Assembly (NCBI RefSeq): GCF_017310545.1
Contig: NZ_CP066203.1
Coordinates: forward strand, 62,001 to 126,000
DNA: 64,000 nucleotides
Source: Methylacidimicrobium sp. B4
Lineage (GTDB): Bacteria; Verrucomicrobiota; Verrucomicrobiia; Methylacidiphilales; Methylacidiphilaceae
Direction of reading: 5' to 3'
A program made the translations under genes and the position numbers. Of the stretch, positions 1-9,104 are shown in pieces. The stretch's first letter is position 1; each line of letters begins with the position of its first letter. A model generated the notes under the pieces. It saw nothing but the letters and a program-made list of their open reading frames with translations, did not search any database and had not been told where the DNA came from.

Positions 1-319
1 TGATCGCCCCGGCGAGGTATTCCCCAAGGAAGAGCGAGGCAACGATGGAGAGGCCGGCGAGGAGATCCGATCCGAGCTCGCGTCGGAGCGCTTTCTTCCC
101 TAGCTCATACACGAGCGGAAGCCCGCCCGCTCCCAGTGCGAGCAGAAGTGGAGCGTCGTAGAGGCTCGTTTGTGATCGGAACCCGAAGCGGAGCGCCAGA
201 TGGAGAGCGATGGCGATCAGGGTCAAGGTGGCAACCAGCCCGTTTCGGTGGCGGAGCAGCCGGAATGCCGGCCGGCGCGCATCGGACCTGCCTGCAGAAG
301 GAGGAAGGACTGGCTTCAC
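1..319 (-). CDS. heavy-metal P1B-type ATPase, N-terminal part (runs off left edge)
   Basis: The minus-strand frame opens with GTG at 319 and stays open to base 1, giving about 106 residues. It has an Arg-rich start, a hydrophobic segment (VATLTLIAIALHLALRFGF) and then LYDAPLLLALGAGG, ALRRELGSDLLAGLSIVASL and FLGEYLAGAI. That spacing and the GEYLAGAI block match the first membrane helices of heavy-metal-translocating P-type ATPases, which use ATP to export soft metal cations across the inner membrane. No N-terminal metal-binding domain (CxxC) is present. The DKTGT and CPC-type motifs would lie beyond the window, so metal specificity cannot be read. The GTG overlaps the TGA of the upstream RND gene by four bases (GTGA), which suggests translational coupling in one metal-resistance operon. 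Confidence 0.72.
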   Translation of the reverse strand, partial: MKPVLPPSAGRSDARRPAFRLLRHRNGLVATLTLIAIALHLALRFGFRSQTSLYDAPLLLALGAGGLPLVYELGKKALRRELGSDLLAGLSIVASLFLGEYLAGAI

Positions 320-3300
320 GAAGGCTCTTCCGCCGGGGCGATGCGTGGCTCTTGAGAATCGGAGGCGGAGATCCCATCTCCTGCCGTCGGGCGCCCCGGA
401 GGTGCCACCTTTCTGCGGTCCCGCTCCGTCCAGGAGTAGAGGGCTGGCAGGAGGAGGAGGGAGAGGAGGGTCGAAGAGAGGACGCCCCCGATGACCACGA
501 GGGCGAGGGGGCGCTGGACTTCGGCCCCGGCACCCTGCGCCAGCGCCATGGGAAGGAAGCCGAGGCTTGCGACGGCGGCGGTCATGAGCACGGGGCGCAA
601 GCGGATCTGGCAGCCTTCCCAGACCGACTCGCGCACGGTCTTGCCTTCGCTCCGCAGCTGGTTGAAGAAGGAGATCAGGACGAGCGAGGCGAGGGTGGCG
701 ATGCCCGAAAGGGCGATGAAGCCGACGGCGGCCGAGAGGCTGAAGGGCAGGTTCATGAGCCGGAGGGAAAAGATCCCTCCGGTTGCCGCAACGGGGACGC
801 TGACGAGCACGAGCAGGGTCTGCCGCACGCTGCCGAGGGCCGTATAGAGAAGGAAAGCGATGAGCAGGAGGCCCGCAGGGACGATGACGGCCAGCCGGGC
901 CTGCGCATGCACCAGGTTCTGGTACTGACCGCCGAACTCGAGGAAGTATCCCGCCGGAGGATGCACGGTGCGGAGAATGCGTGCCTTCGCTTCGCGCACG
1001 AAGCCTTCCAGGTCCCGGCTGCCGAGGGTCACCTCCAGCACTTGGTAGCGGATTCCGCTCCCTCGGTGGATCATCCGAACCCGGTCCCGCACCGCGTAGT
1101 CGGCGACTTCACCGAGCGGAAGCAGGCCCCCGCTTTCGCTGCGGACCGGAAGCCGGAGAACCCGCTCGGGATCGCTCCTTTCCGCTTCCGGGAGGCGGAT
1201 GACGATCGGGTAGCGGCGCTCCCCGTCGATGATGGTCCCGACCGTCTCTCCCCCGACGCCCGAGCCGATCGCGCTGTTGATTTCCGCGGACTCGACGATG
1301 TATCGCTCCATCGCTGCACGGTCGGGAACGTATTCTAAGGAGGGACAGCGGCCCGCCGATTGAAACTCGACCTCGAGGGCGCCCGGGATCGTCCGGAGAA
1401 TTTCCTGGGTGCGCCTCGCCAGGCCTTCCAGCACATCATAATCGGGTCCGAACCACTTGACGGCCAGCTCCGCGCGCTGGCCCTCGAGCATGTCGTTGAA
1501 GCGCATCTCGATCGGCTGGACGAAGAGCATGGTCTGTCCAGGGACGCGCATCTCCACCTCCTGGGAGATGATCTCGATCAATCTCTCCCGGTCGATCGGG
1601 CGTCCGTTCTCCTTGCGCCATTGCGAGCGGGGCCGGAGCATCATGTAGAGGTCGTTCTCATTGGGAGGCATGGGATCGGTCGCGATCTCGGAGGTGCCGG
1701 TCCGCGAAAAGAGAAGGTCCGCCTCCGGGATGCGGGAGAGGAGCATCTGCTCGGTTGCCTTTTCGATGGCGACCGAAGCTTCCAGGCTGACCGAGGGCGC
1801 CTTGTAGAATTCGATCGTGAAGGCTCCCTCGTCGAGACGCGGGACGAAGACCGATCCCATGCGGCTCAGCGTCCAGAGAGCGAGGGCGAAGGCCGCAAAG
1901 GAGCCGCCGACCACCAGAATTCCACCCCGCCCGAGGGTCCATCGCAGGATGGGAAGATAGGCGCTCCGAGCGAGACGGATGAGCCAGGTCTCCCGGCCGG
2001 AGGGGTTCTCTCGGAGAGAGACTGCGGCGGCGGCGGGAACGTAGGTGAGGGCGAGGAGGAGAGATCCCGAAAGGGCGAGGATGACCGAGAAAGCCATCGG
2101 ACGGAACATCTTCCCCTCGATCCCTCCCAAGGAAAGGATCGGGACGTAGACCACGGTGATGACGAGCACGCCGAAGAAGACCGAAGGTCCGACCTGCTCG
2201 GCAGCGAAGAGGACGGCGGAAAGCCTCTGCCGGGAGCTCAACGGGTGCATGCGGCGGTGATACCGCCGGGAGAGCTCGCGCAGGGCGTTGTCGACGAGAA
2301 CGACCGCACCGTCGACGAGCAAGCCGAAGTCGAGAGCGCCCAGGCTCATCAAGTTGGCGGAGATCTGCAGGGGACCCATGGCCAGAAGCGCAAAAAGAAA
2401 GGAGAGCGGGATCACGGAGGTGACCAGCAGGCTGGCCCGGACGTCGCCCACCAGGAGAAAGAGGACGCCGACGACGAGCAGGGCGCCCTCGGCGAGGTTT
2501 TGGACGACCGTTTGAATCGTCCGGCCGACCAGCTCTGACTGATCGTAGAGAATCCGCATGTCGACGGACGGAGGAAGCCGCTTCCGGATTTCGGCCATCT
2601 TTTCCTTGACACGGGTCGCGACGGCCCGGGCGTTCTCCCCGATCAGCATGAGCACGGTGCCGACCACCGCCTCCTTGCCGTTGACGGTCGCCGCTCCCGT
2701 GCGGATGTTCGGTCCGACCGCGACCCTCGCCAGATCGCCGACCAGGAGCGGACGGGGGCTCCCCGCATATTTGATCGGGAGTTGCTCGATCTGCTCCAGG
2801 CTTTCGACTCGGCCGAGCGATCGGACGAAGAGCTGCTGTCCTGTCTCGTCGACGACCGCCCCTCCCGCGTTCTGCACGTTCTTGCCGACGAGCGAGGCGA
2901 GCTCAGGAACGGTCAATCCGGCGTGGAAGAGGCTTTCGGCGGAGGGCGAGACGACGATCAGCTTTTCGAAGCCGCCGCTGGTGTTGATGTCGGCCACTCC
3001 CTGGACCATGCGGAGAAGGGGCTTGACCGTGTATTCCTGGAGCAGCCGCAGCTCCATGAGCTGGAGCATCTCGGTCGGAGGCTTGTCCTTGGCTTCCGGA
3101 CGGTATTCGAGGGAGTAGTAGAGAATTTCTCCCAGGCCGGTGGCCATTGGGGCGAGCGTTGGGCTCAGGTCACGCGGAAGCTTGGCCTGCACCGCAAGCA
3201 GCCGCTCGCTGACGAGCTGCCGGCTCCGGTAGATGTCGGTGCCGTCGCGGAAGATCAGCGTTACCTGGGAGAGGCCGAACTTGGAGAGCGAGCGCATCAC

Positions 3301-3540
3301 CTCGAGCCGGGGGATTCCCGCGAGCTCGACCTCCAAGGGGAAGGTGACGAGCTTTTCGATCTCCTCCGGCGCCAGCGAAGGGACGACGGTATTCACCTGC
3401 ACCATGGGGTTGGTGATGTCGGGAACCGCGTCGATGGGGAGGCGGAGAGCCGCCCAGAGGCCGAGGACCAAGAGAGCGGCCGAGGCGAAGAAGATCCATT
3501 CGCGCCGACGGATGGCAAGACGGAGCAGAGCGTGGATCAC
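316..3540 (-). CDS. HME-RND metal efflux pump, CzcA/CusA family (copy 1)
   Basis: This is a 1074-residue inner-membrane pump, the usual length for CzcA/CusA. It should drive metal cations out of the periplasm or cytoplasm using proton flow. PIDAVPDITNPMVQVNT near residue 35 follows the first helix, and the helix-4 proton-relay block DFGLLVDGAVVLVDN lies at 404-418. The DFGxxxDGAxxxxEN form is associated with divalent-metal pumps, but here the Glu before Asn is Asp (D417), unlike copy 2. The start is GTG at 3540 with GGAGG a few bases upstream. The gene follows copy 2 after 76 bp and overlaps the P-type ATPase start. It is strongly similar to copy 2, so a tandem duplication is likely. Substrate (Co/Zn/Cd/Ni or Cu/Ag) is not decided by what I can see. 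Confidence 0.93.
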   Translation of the reverse strand: MIHALLRLAIRRREWIFFASAALLVLGLWAALRLPIDAVPDITNPMVQVNTVVPSLAPEEIEKLVTFPLEVELAGIPRLEVMRSLSKFGLSQVTLIFRDGTDIYRSRQLVSERLLAVQAKLPRDLSPTLAPMATGLGEILYYSLEYRPEAKDKPPTEMLQLMELRLLQEYTVKPLLRMVQGVADINTSGGFEKLIVVSPSAESLFHAGLTVPELASLVGKNVQNAGGAVVDETGQQLFVRSLGRVESLEQIEQLPIKYAGSPRPLLVGDLARVAVGPNIRTGAATVNGKEAVVGTVLMLIGENARAVATRVKEKMAEIRKRLPPSVDMRILYDQSELVGRTIQTVVQNLAEGALLVVGVLFLLVGDVRASLLVTSVIPLSFLFALLAMGPLQISANLMSLGALDFGLLVDGAVVLVDNALRELSRRYHRRMHPLSSRQRLSAVLFAAEQVGPSVFFGVLVITVVYVPILSLGGIEGKMFRPMAFSVILALSGSLLLALTYVPAAAAVSLRENPSGRETWLIRLARSAYLPILRWTLGRGGILVVGGSFAAFALALWTLSRMGSVFVPRLDEGAFTIEFYKAPSVSLEASVAIEKATEQMLLSRIPEADLLFSRTGTSEIATDPMPPNENDLYMMLRPRSQWRKENGRPIDRERLIEIISQEVEMRVPGQTMLFVQPIEMRFNDMLEGQRAELAVKWFGPDYDVLEGLARRTQEILRTIPGALEVEFQSAGRCPSLEYVPDRAAMERYIVESAEINSAIGSGVGGETVGTIIDGERRYPIVIRLPEAERSDPERVLRLPVRSESGGLLPLGEVADYAVRDRVRMIHRGSGIRYQVLEVTLGSRDLEGFVREAKARILRTVHPPAGYFLEFGGQYQNLVHAQARLAVIVPAGLLLIAFLLYTALGSVRQTLLVLVSVPVAATGGIFSLRLMNLPFSLSAAVGFIALSGIATLASLVLISFFNQLRSEGKTVRESVWEGCQIRLRPVLMTAAVASLGFLPMALAQGAGAEVQRPLALVVIGGVLSSTLLSLLLLPALYSWTERDRRKVAPPGRPTAGDGISASDSQEPRIAPAEEPS

Positions 3541-3616
3541 GATGCCCTCCGGACCGTGGGCAGGCCATCGCTTCCGGCCGAGCCGGAGGGCGAGGAGGCG
3601 AAATGATCCTCAGGCT

Positions 3617-6600
3617 TCATCCCTCGGGAGAGCGAGGAATCGGTTCCCCGGCGAACGGGCGCGGCGCTCCGTCGGCGAGCCGCTGGCTCTTGCGTCGGCG
3701 AGCGCGCTCCCGCCATCCTTCCGTCCAGGAATAGAGGGTGGGCAAGAGAAGAAGGGAGAGAAGGGTGGAGGAGAGGATGCCGCCGATGACGACGATCGCC
3801 AGAGGCCGCTGGACCTCTGCCCCCGCGCCTTGGGCCAGCGCCATCGGCAAGAAGCCGAGGCTCGCCACCGTGGCGGTCATGAGGATGGGACGGAGGCGGA
3901 TCTGGCAGCCTTCCCAGACGGCTTCGGCGACTCCGTGCCCTTCCGCTCGGAGGTGGTTGAAGAAGGAGACCAGCACCAGGGCGGCCAGCACGGCAATTCC
4001 GGAGAGGGCGATGAAGCCGACGGCGGCCGAGAGGCTGAATGGCAGCCCGGCCCATTGCAGCGCGAAGACCCCGCCGGTGATGGCGACCGGCACGCTCGCG
4101 AGCACGAGTGCGGTCTGGCGGAAGTTCCCCAGGGCCGTGAAGAGCAAGAAGAAGATGAGCAGGAGAGCTGCGGGAACGATCACCGCCAGCCGAGCCTGCG
4201 CGCGAAGGAGATTCTGGTACTGGCCGCCAAATTCGAGGAAGTAGCCCCGCGGAACCTGGATCTCCCGGGAGATGCGGCTCTGGGCTTCCCGAACGAAGCC
4301 GGCCACGTCCCGGCTGCCCAAGGTGACCTGCACCGGCTGGTAGCGGATTCCTCCCGAGCGGTGGATGATCCGCACCCGGTTTTCGACACTATACTTGCCG
4401 ACCTCACCCAGCGGAAGGAGCCCTCCTGATTCGCTTCGCACGGGGAGCCGGAGGATCGCCTTGGGGTCGGAGCGCAAGGCTTCGGGAAGCCGTACGACGA
4501 CGGGATAACGCCGCTCTCCGTCGATCATCATCCCCACCACTTGCCCACCCATCGAAGTAGCCACTGCGGCGTTGATCTCGCCGGCTTCCACCGTGAACCG
4601 GCCCATGGCCGCCCGGTCGGGCGCGAACTCGAGCGAGGGAGCGCGGCCCGCCGACTGCATCTCCACGTCGATCGCTCCGGGAATCTTCTGCAAGATCTCC
4701 ATGGTCTTTGCCGCCAGGGGCTCGAGGACGTCGAAGTCGGACCCATACCATTTTGCGGCCAAGTCGGCCTTTTCTCCCTCCAGCATCTCGTTGAAGCGCA
4801 TCTCGATCGGCTGGCCGAAGACCATCCCCTGCCCGGGAGCCCGCGTGGCAATCTCCTCTTGAATGATCTCGATCAACCGATCCCGGCTGATCGGCTTCCC
4901 GCCCTCCTTGCGCCACTCCTCCGGCGGACGGAGGATCAAGTAGGTGTCATTCTCGTTCTGGGGCATCGGATCGGTGGCGATATCCGGGGTTCCCGCTCGG
5001 GAGAAGATGAGCGTGATCTCGGGAACGCGAGCGAGCAGCATCCTTTCGGTCTCCTTTTCCATCTCCATCGAGGCGGGGAGTCCCATCGACCAGGTCTTGT
5101 AGACCATCACGGTGAAGGATCCTTCGTTGAGCCGCGGCACGAAGACCGCCCCCAGCCGGCTCAAGGTGAAGAGAGAGAGCGCAAAGAGGCCGAAGACCGA
5201 GAGTACGACGATCGGCCCTCCCCATCCGAGCGTCCACCGGAGCGCCGGGGTGTAGAGCGCCCGCGCCCATCGGATCAGCGGGCTTTCCCGATCGTGGAGC
5301 GTCTTTGCGAGCCAGAGCGATGCCCCGGCGGGAACATAGCTGAGGGCGAGCAGCAGGGAGCCGGAGAGGGCCAGGATGACGGTCAGCGCCATCGGCCGGA
5401 ACATCTTTCCTTCGATTCCGCCCAAGGCCAGGATCGGAAAATAGACGACGGCGATCACCAGCACGCCAAAGAAGACGGAGGGGCCGACCTGCTCGGCGGC
5501 TCCGAGTATGGCCGACTGGCGCTCGGCGGGGGTGAGCGTCCGACCGAGCTGCGCCTGGCGACGGGCGACCTCGCGGATCGTGTTTTCCACGATCACCACC
5601 GCTCCGTCGACGAGCAGGCCGAAGTCGATCGCCCCCAGGCTCATCAGGTTCGCCGAAACATGGAGGGGACGCATGAGGCAGATCGCAAAGAGAAACGAGA
5701 GGGGGATGACCGAGGCGACGAGCAGGCTGGCGCGGACATTGGTGATCAGGAAAAAGAGGACACCGATGACGAGGAGCGCCCCTTCCGAGAGGTTCCGAAT
5801 GACGGTGTGGATCGTCCGCTTCACCAGGTCCGATTGATCGTAGACGATCCGAAGCTCGACCCCGGGAGGAAGGCGCTGCTGGATTTCCGCCATCTTCTCC
5901 TTGGCGCGTCCGGCAACGGTCAGTGCATTTTCTCCAATGAGCATCAGGACGGTTCCGAGGACGGTCTCCTTGCCGTTGAAGGTTGCCGCTCCCGTCCGGA
6001 TGTTGGGTCCGACGGTTACCCGTGCGAGATCGCTGACGAGGATCGGCTTGGCCGATCCCCCGTACTTGACCGGCAGCCGTTCGATCTGCGTCAGGTCCTC
6101 GACCCGGCCAAGAGAGCGGACGAAGAGCTGCTGCCCCGCCTGGTCGATGACGGCACCCCCCACGTTTTCCACATTCTTTCCGACCAGGGAGGCGAGCTCG
6201 GAGGCGGTGATGCCGGCGTGGAAGAGGCTCTCCGGGTTCGGCTCGACCAGGATCAGCTTCTGGTAGCCGCCGCTCGTATTGATGTCCGCCACTCCCTGGA
6301 CCATGCGCAGAAGGGGCTTGACCGTGTATTCCTGCAGGAGGCGTAGCTCCATGAGGCGGAGCATCTCGGTGGGTGGCTTCTCCTTCGCATCCGGTCGATA
6401 GTCGAGCGTGTAGTAGAGGATCTCGCCCATTCCCGTGGCGATCGGCGCCAGCGTCGGGGTCAGATCGCGGGGGAGCTTGGCCGCCGCCGTCAGGAGCCGC
6501 TCGCTGACCAGCTGCCGACTCCGGTAGAGGTCGGTTCCGTCCCGGAAGATCATCGTGACTTGGGAGAGCCCGAACTTGGAGAGCGAGCGCATTGTCACCA

Positions 6601-6835
6601 TGCCGGGAATGCCGGAGAGCTCGATCTCCAGAGGAAAGGTGACCAGCTTCTCGATCTCCTCGGGGGCCAAGGCCGGAACGGCCGTATTGACCTGCACCAT
6701 GGGGCTGGTGATGTCGGGGACTGCGTCGATGGGAATCTGGAGCGCGGACCAGCAGCCAGCACCCAGCAGTCCGACCGCGGCGGAGAGGATCAGTCCCCTC
6801 CGCCGCAGCGCAAAGCCCAAAAGTCGCCGAATCAT
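3617..6835 (-). CDS. HME-RND metal efflux pump, CzcA/CusA family (copy 2)
   Basis: This 1072-residue pump is closely related to copy 1 along its whole length. The helix-4 block DFGLLVDGAVVIVEN near residue 404 keeps the canonical Glu, so this copy has the full set of expected proton-relay residues. PIDAVPDITSPMVQVNT is present near residue 35. I place the start at ATG 6835 because GGGGAG lies six bases upstream and the protein then begins MIRRLLGFALRRRG, matching copy 1. An in-frame upstream start at 6877 is possible but has no better signal. The adaptor gene ends 49 bp upstream. The tripartite pump should be completed by the adaptor at 6885-7727 and one of the two TolC-type proteins. Confidence 0.93.
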   Translation of the reverse strand: MIRRLLGFALRRRGLILSAAVGLLGAGCWSALQIPIDAVPDITSPMVQVNTAVPALAPEEIEKLVTFPLEIELSGIPGMVTMRSLSKFGLSQVTMIFRDGTDLYRSRQLVSERLLTAAAKLPRDLTPTLAPIATGMGEILYYTLDYRPDAKEKPPTEMLRLMELRLLQEYTVKPLLRMVQGVADINTSGGYQKLILVEPNPESLFHAGITASELASLVGKNVENVGGAVIDQAGQQLFVRSLGRVEDLTQIERLPVKYGGSAKPILVSDLARVTVGPNIRTGAATFNGKETVLGTVLMLIGENALTVAGRAKEKMAEIQQRLPPGVELRIVYDQSDLVKRTIHTVIRNLSEGALLVIGVLFFLITNVRASLLVASVIPLSFLFAICLMRPLHVSANLMSLGAIDFGLLVDGAVVIVENTIREVARRQAQLGRTLTPAERQSAILGAAEQVGPSVFFGVLVIAVVYFPILALGGIEGKMFRPMALTVILALSGSLLLALSYVPAGASLWLAKTLHDRESPLIRWARALYTPALRWTLGWGGPIVVLSVFGLFALSLFTLSRLGAVFVPRLNEGSFTVMVYKTWSMGLPASMEMEKETERMLLARVPEITLIFSRAGTPDIATDPMPQNENDTYLILRPPEEWRKEGGKPISRDRLIEIIQEEIATRAPGQGMVFGQPIEMRFNEMLEGEKADLAAKWYGSDFDVLEPLAAKTMEILQKIPGAIDVEMQSAGRAPSLEFAPDRAAMGRFTVEAGEINAAVATSMGGQVVGMMIDGERRYPVVVRLPEALRSDPKAILRLPVRSESGGLLPLGEVGKYSVENRVRIIHRSGGIRYQPVQVTLGSRDVAGFVREAQSRISREIQVPRGYFLEFGGQYQNLLRAQARLAVIVPAALLLIFFLLFTALGNFRQTALVLASVPVAITGGVFALQWAGLPFSLSAAVGFIALSGIAVLAALVLVSFFNHLRAEGHGVAEAVWEGCQIRLRPILMTATVASLGFLPMALAQGAGAEVQRPLAIVVIGGILSSTLLSLLLLPTLYSWTEGWRERARRRKSQRLADGAPRPFAGEPIPRSPEG

Positions 6836-6884
6836 TGCGTGCTCCCCGAGCGAGGAAGGGGCCTGAGCATAGCGCAATCCGTCC

Positions 6885-7727
6885 TCATTCGGAACCCCGG
6901 GTCAAGCCCTGGCGGAGCGAAAGCTCGAGAAGCCAGAGATCTTCGGCTCCGTGCGAGACCACGGGAGTGCCGGCGGGCGGGTCTCCCACGATCGCGACTA
7001 GCCCATCGGTCGAAAAGGAGAGGGTAATTGGCGTGCGCCGATAAAACCGGCCATCCCAGACGTAGACGAAGTTCCCTTCGGCGGTTGCCAGGAGGGCGCT
7101 CTGGGGGACCGCAAGATGGGAGGCATCGCTCCCGAGCGGCGTGGTGAATTCGATCCAGGTGCCCACCGGGAAGTCGCTCGAGGGATCGGGAAACTCGATC
7201 AGGAGCTCCGCCTGCCCGGTCACCGGAACGAGCTCCTGGTCGATTTGAAAGATCTTCCCCGACCTCTCGGTCCCCTCCTGCGGAGGCTGACCCTTGTGGC
7301 GCAGGCGGACCAGATTGCCAACCTTGAGCTTTTCCGCCGTCCGGGGATCGATGAACACCGTGGCGTAAGCGAGGCCCGGCCGAGTCGAGCTGCTTGGCTG
7401 CGCTCGTTCCGCGGCCCCTTGGTAGACTTGGGCGCTGCCGCTCAGCTGTGGGGTCAGGTCGTGGACGATCACCGGAGCCGTCTCGATCCGCAGGGCTTTG
7501 CGCGTCACCTCGCTCAGCAGAAGCCCCTTGCCCGCGACGAGCTGGGGAGGGGGATCGGCTTCCTTCTTCGGGCACGCCTGCTCGAACGGAATCTTCGGCT
7601 CCCCCGAAGAGGAGCGATCGGTAGAGCCCGCGCCTTCAGCGGCCCGGCCCGGAAGTGGTGGGAGAACCAGCCAGGCGCAGAGTGCCCAGCCGAGGCCCTT
7701 CCGGCTCGCAGTGAGGAAGGCGATCAT
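6885..7727 (-). CDS. RND efflux periplasmic adaptor (CzcB/CusB-like), short
   Basis: This 280-residue protein has an N-terminal signal sequence ending near PGRAAEG. The middle reads like the lipoyl/beta-barrel part of membrane-fusion proteins: VFIDPRTAEKLKVGNLVRLRHKG, then a beta-barrel run LVPVTGQAELLIEFPDPSSDFPVGTWIEF and AVPQSALLATAEGNFVYVWDG, which is typical of CusB/CzcB C-terminal halves. Family members are usually about 380-500 residues, so most of the alpha-helical hairpin that reaches the outer-membrane factor appears to be missing. The gene lies between the TolC-type genes and two RND pumps, which makes it the only adaptor candidate for both pumps in view. Whether such a short adaptor still bridges to TolC is unclear. 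Confidence 0.82.
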   Translation of the reverse strand: MIAFLTASRKGLGWALCAWLVLPPLPGRAAEGAGSTDRSSSGEPKIPFEQACPKKEADPPPQLVAGKGLLLSEVTRKALRIETAPVIVHDLTPQLSGSAQVYQGAAERAQPSSSTRPGLAYATVFIDPRTAEKLKVGNLVRLRHKGQPPQEGTERSGKIFQIDQELVPVTGQAELLIEFPDPSSDFPVGTWIEFTTPLGSDASHLAVPQSALLATAEGNFVYVWDGRFYRRTPITLSFSTDGLVAIVGDPPAGTPVVSHGAEDLWLLELSLRQGLTRGSE

Positions 7728-7838
7728 GGTCCTTAGGCAGCCTCTTTCGGAGCCATCCTTCAGGCCCGCTGTCCCGGTCCCCTCTGGGCGGCACGGGAAC
7801 TTGGCGTCGGAGGCGCAACGATCATGGCTGGAGCGAGG

Positions 7839-9104
7839 TTACCGGGGAGCAAGCGTCGCCCCCGCGGTCAGGTTCTCAAGATTGAGCAGCGCCGTCTGGA
7901 GGTCGAGGGCGGCCGTGTAGAGCGCCTGGGCGGAGGTGAGATACTGGCGCTGCATCTCAAGGAAGGTCTGTACCGGGATCGCCCCGAGCCGATACTGCCG
8001 GTCGGCCAGCTCCGCGGCGCGCCTCAGCCGGGAAATGACGTCGTGGGATTGCTGGGAGAGCTGTTTGCGGGCCGTCAGGTAGGTAGCGAAGGAGGCGGCC
8101 ACCGCACTCTGGACGCTCCAGATCGCCGACCCATGCAGCGCTTCGGCTTGCCGTCGCTGCGCTTCCGCGGTCAGGATGTTGCCCTTGTTGTCGTTCCAGA
8201 AGGGCAGGCCGCTCGTGAAGACGATGCCGGGTCCCTGGTCGAAGTTGGTCCCCTTTTCCCCGATCCAGAATGGGCCGACCGAAAAGTCGGGAAGGGCCGC
8301 GAGCTTGGCCGCGTCGAGCGACTTGGCGGCCCGGTCGATTTCGGTTTGGCGCATGAGGAGAGCGTAGTTGCGGTCCTTGGCCTGTGCCTGCAGGGTGGGC
8401 AGGCTCAGGGAGGGGGCTTCCGCCGGGGGGAAGATCGTGTCGGGCACCGGCGTCGTCGCAGGTCGGGCACGGAGGGCATTGATCTGGGATTGGATCGCTC
8501 TCCGGTTCTGCTCGAGCTCGCGCGCCAGCCGCTGGAGATCGACCAGGCTTCCTTCCAGGATACGGAGATCGAGATAGCCCTGGACGCCGGCGCTCGGGCG
8601 GCGGCGCAGGAAGTCGACCAGGCTGGCCGCTCGCTCCGAGATCTCGCGCGCGATGCGCGAGTTGGCTGTGGCGACACCGAGCCGGTAGGCCAGCGTCCGC
8701 ACCTGCATGGCGAGGCTCAGACGAAACTGCTGGAGCCCGAGCTCGGCGACGCGGACGTCCCTCTCCGCGATCGCCTTGGCCAGCGACATCTTTCCGGGGA
8801 AGAAGACGGGCTGGTAGATCGCGTATTCCTGCATCCAGCCGGTAGCCGTTCCACCCCTGGTCGGCGTGCTGTACCAGGGGCCTGCGAACCCTTCGATCTG
8901 GGGGTAGGGGACAATCCCCGCCTGAACCGCCTGCCCCTTCGCGGCCGCGATCGCCCCTGCGTAGTAGGTGACTTCGGGGTTGCGCGTCAACGCCTCCGCC
9001 ACGAGTGCCTCAAGGGCGCTTTGGGGCTGGGGCTCCGCCGCCCGGGCGACAAGGTCTGTGGCGGCCAAGAGCAGGAAGGAGAGGAAGGCACACGTTCCCT
9101 TCAT
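7839..9104 (-). CDS. TolC-family outer-membrane efflux protein (copy 2)
   Basis: This 421-residue protein has a signal peptide (FLSFLLLAATDLVARA). The two-repeat, coiled-coil-rich pattern is that of outer-membrane efflux proteins: ALVAEALTRNPEVTYYAGAIAAAKG near the N terminus and LEMQRQYLTSAQALYTAALDLQTALLNLENLT at the C terminus. It should form a trimeric channel through the outer membrane and periplasm for the RND pumps. Its ATG overlaps the stop of the preceding tolC-like gene by four bases (ATGA), so the two are probably translated together. The two copies resemble each other in layout but are not near-identical. Confidence 0.88.
   Translation of the reverse strand: MKGTCAFLSFLLLAATDLVARAAEPQPQSALEALVAEALTRNPEVTYYAGAIAAAKGQAVQAGIVPYPQIEGFAGPWYSTPTRGGTATGWMQEYAIYQPVFFPGKMSLAKAIAERDVRVAELGLQQFRLSLAMQVRTLAYRLGVATANSRIAREISERAASLVDFLRRRPSAGVQGYLDLRILEGSLVDLQRLARELEQNRRAIQSQINALRARPATTPVPDTIFPPAEAPSLSLPTLQAQAKDRNYALLMRQTEIDRAAKSLDAAKLAALPDFSVGPFWIGEKGTNFDQGPGIVFTSGLPFWNDNKGNILTAEAQRRQAEALHGSAIWSVQSAVAASFATYLTARKQLSQQSHDVISRLRRAAELADRQYRLGAIPVQTFLEMQRQYLTSAQALYTAALDLQTALLNLENLTAGATLAPR

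Noticed and set aside
136-6346. Long plus-strand open frames (for example 136-1338, 1360-2538, 4541-6346)
   Set aside because: They are antisense to the two RND pump genes, have GC-driven low-complexity Arg/Asp/Glu composition and no motifs; the minus-strand genes explain this DNA fully.
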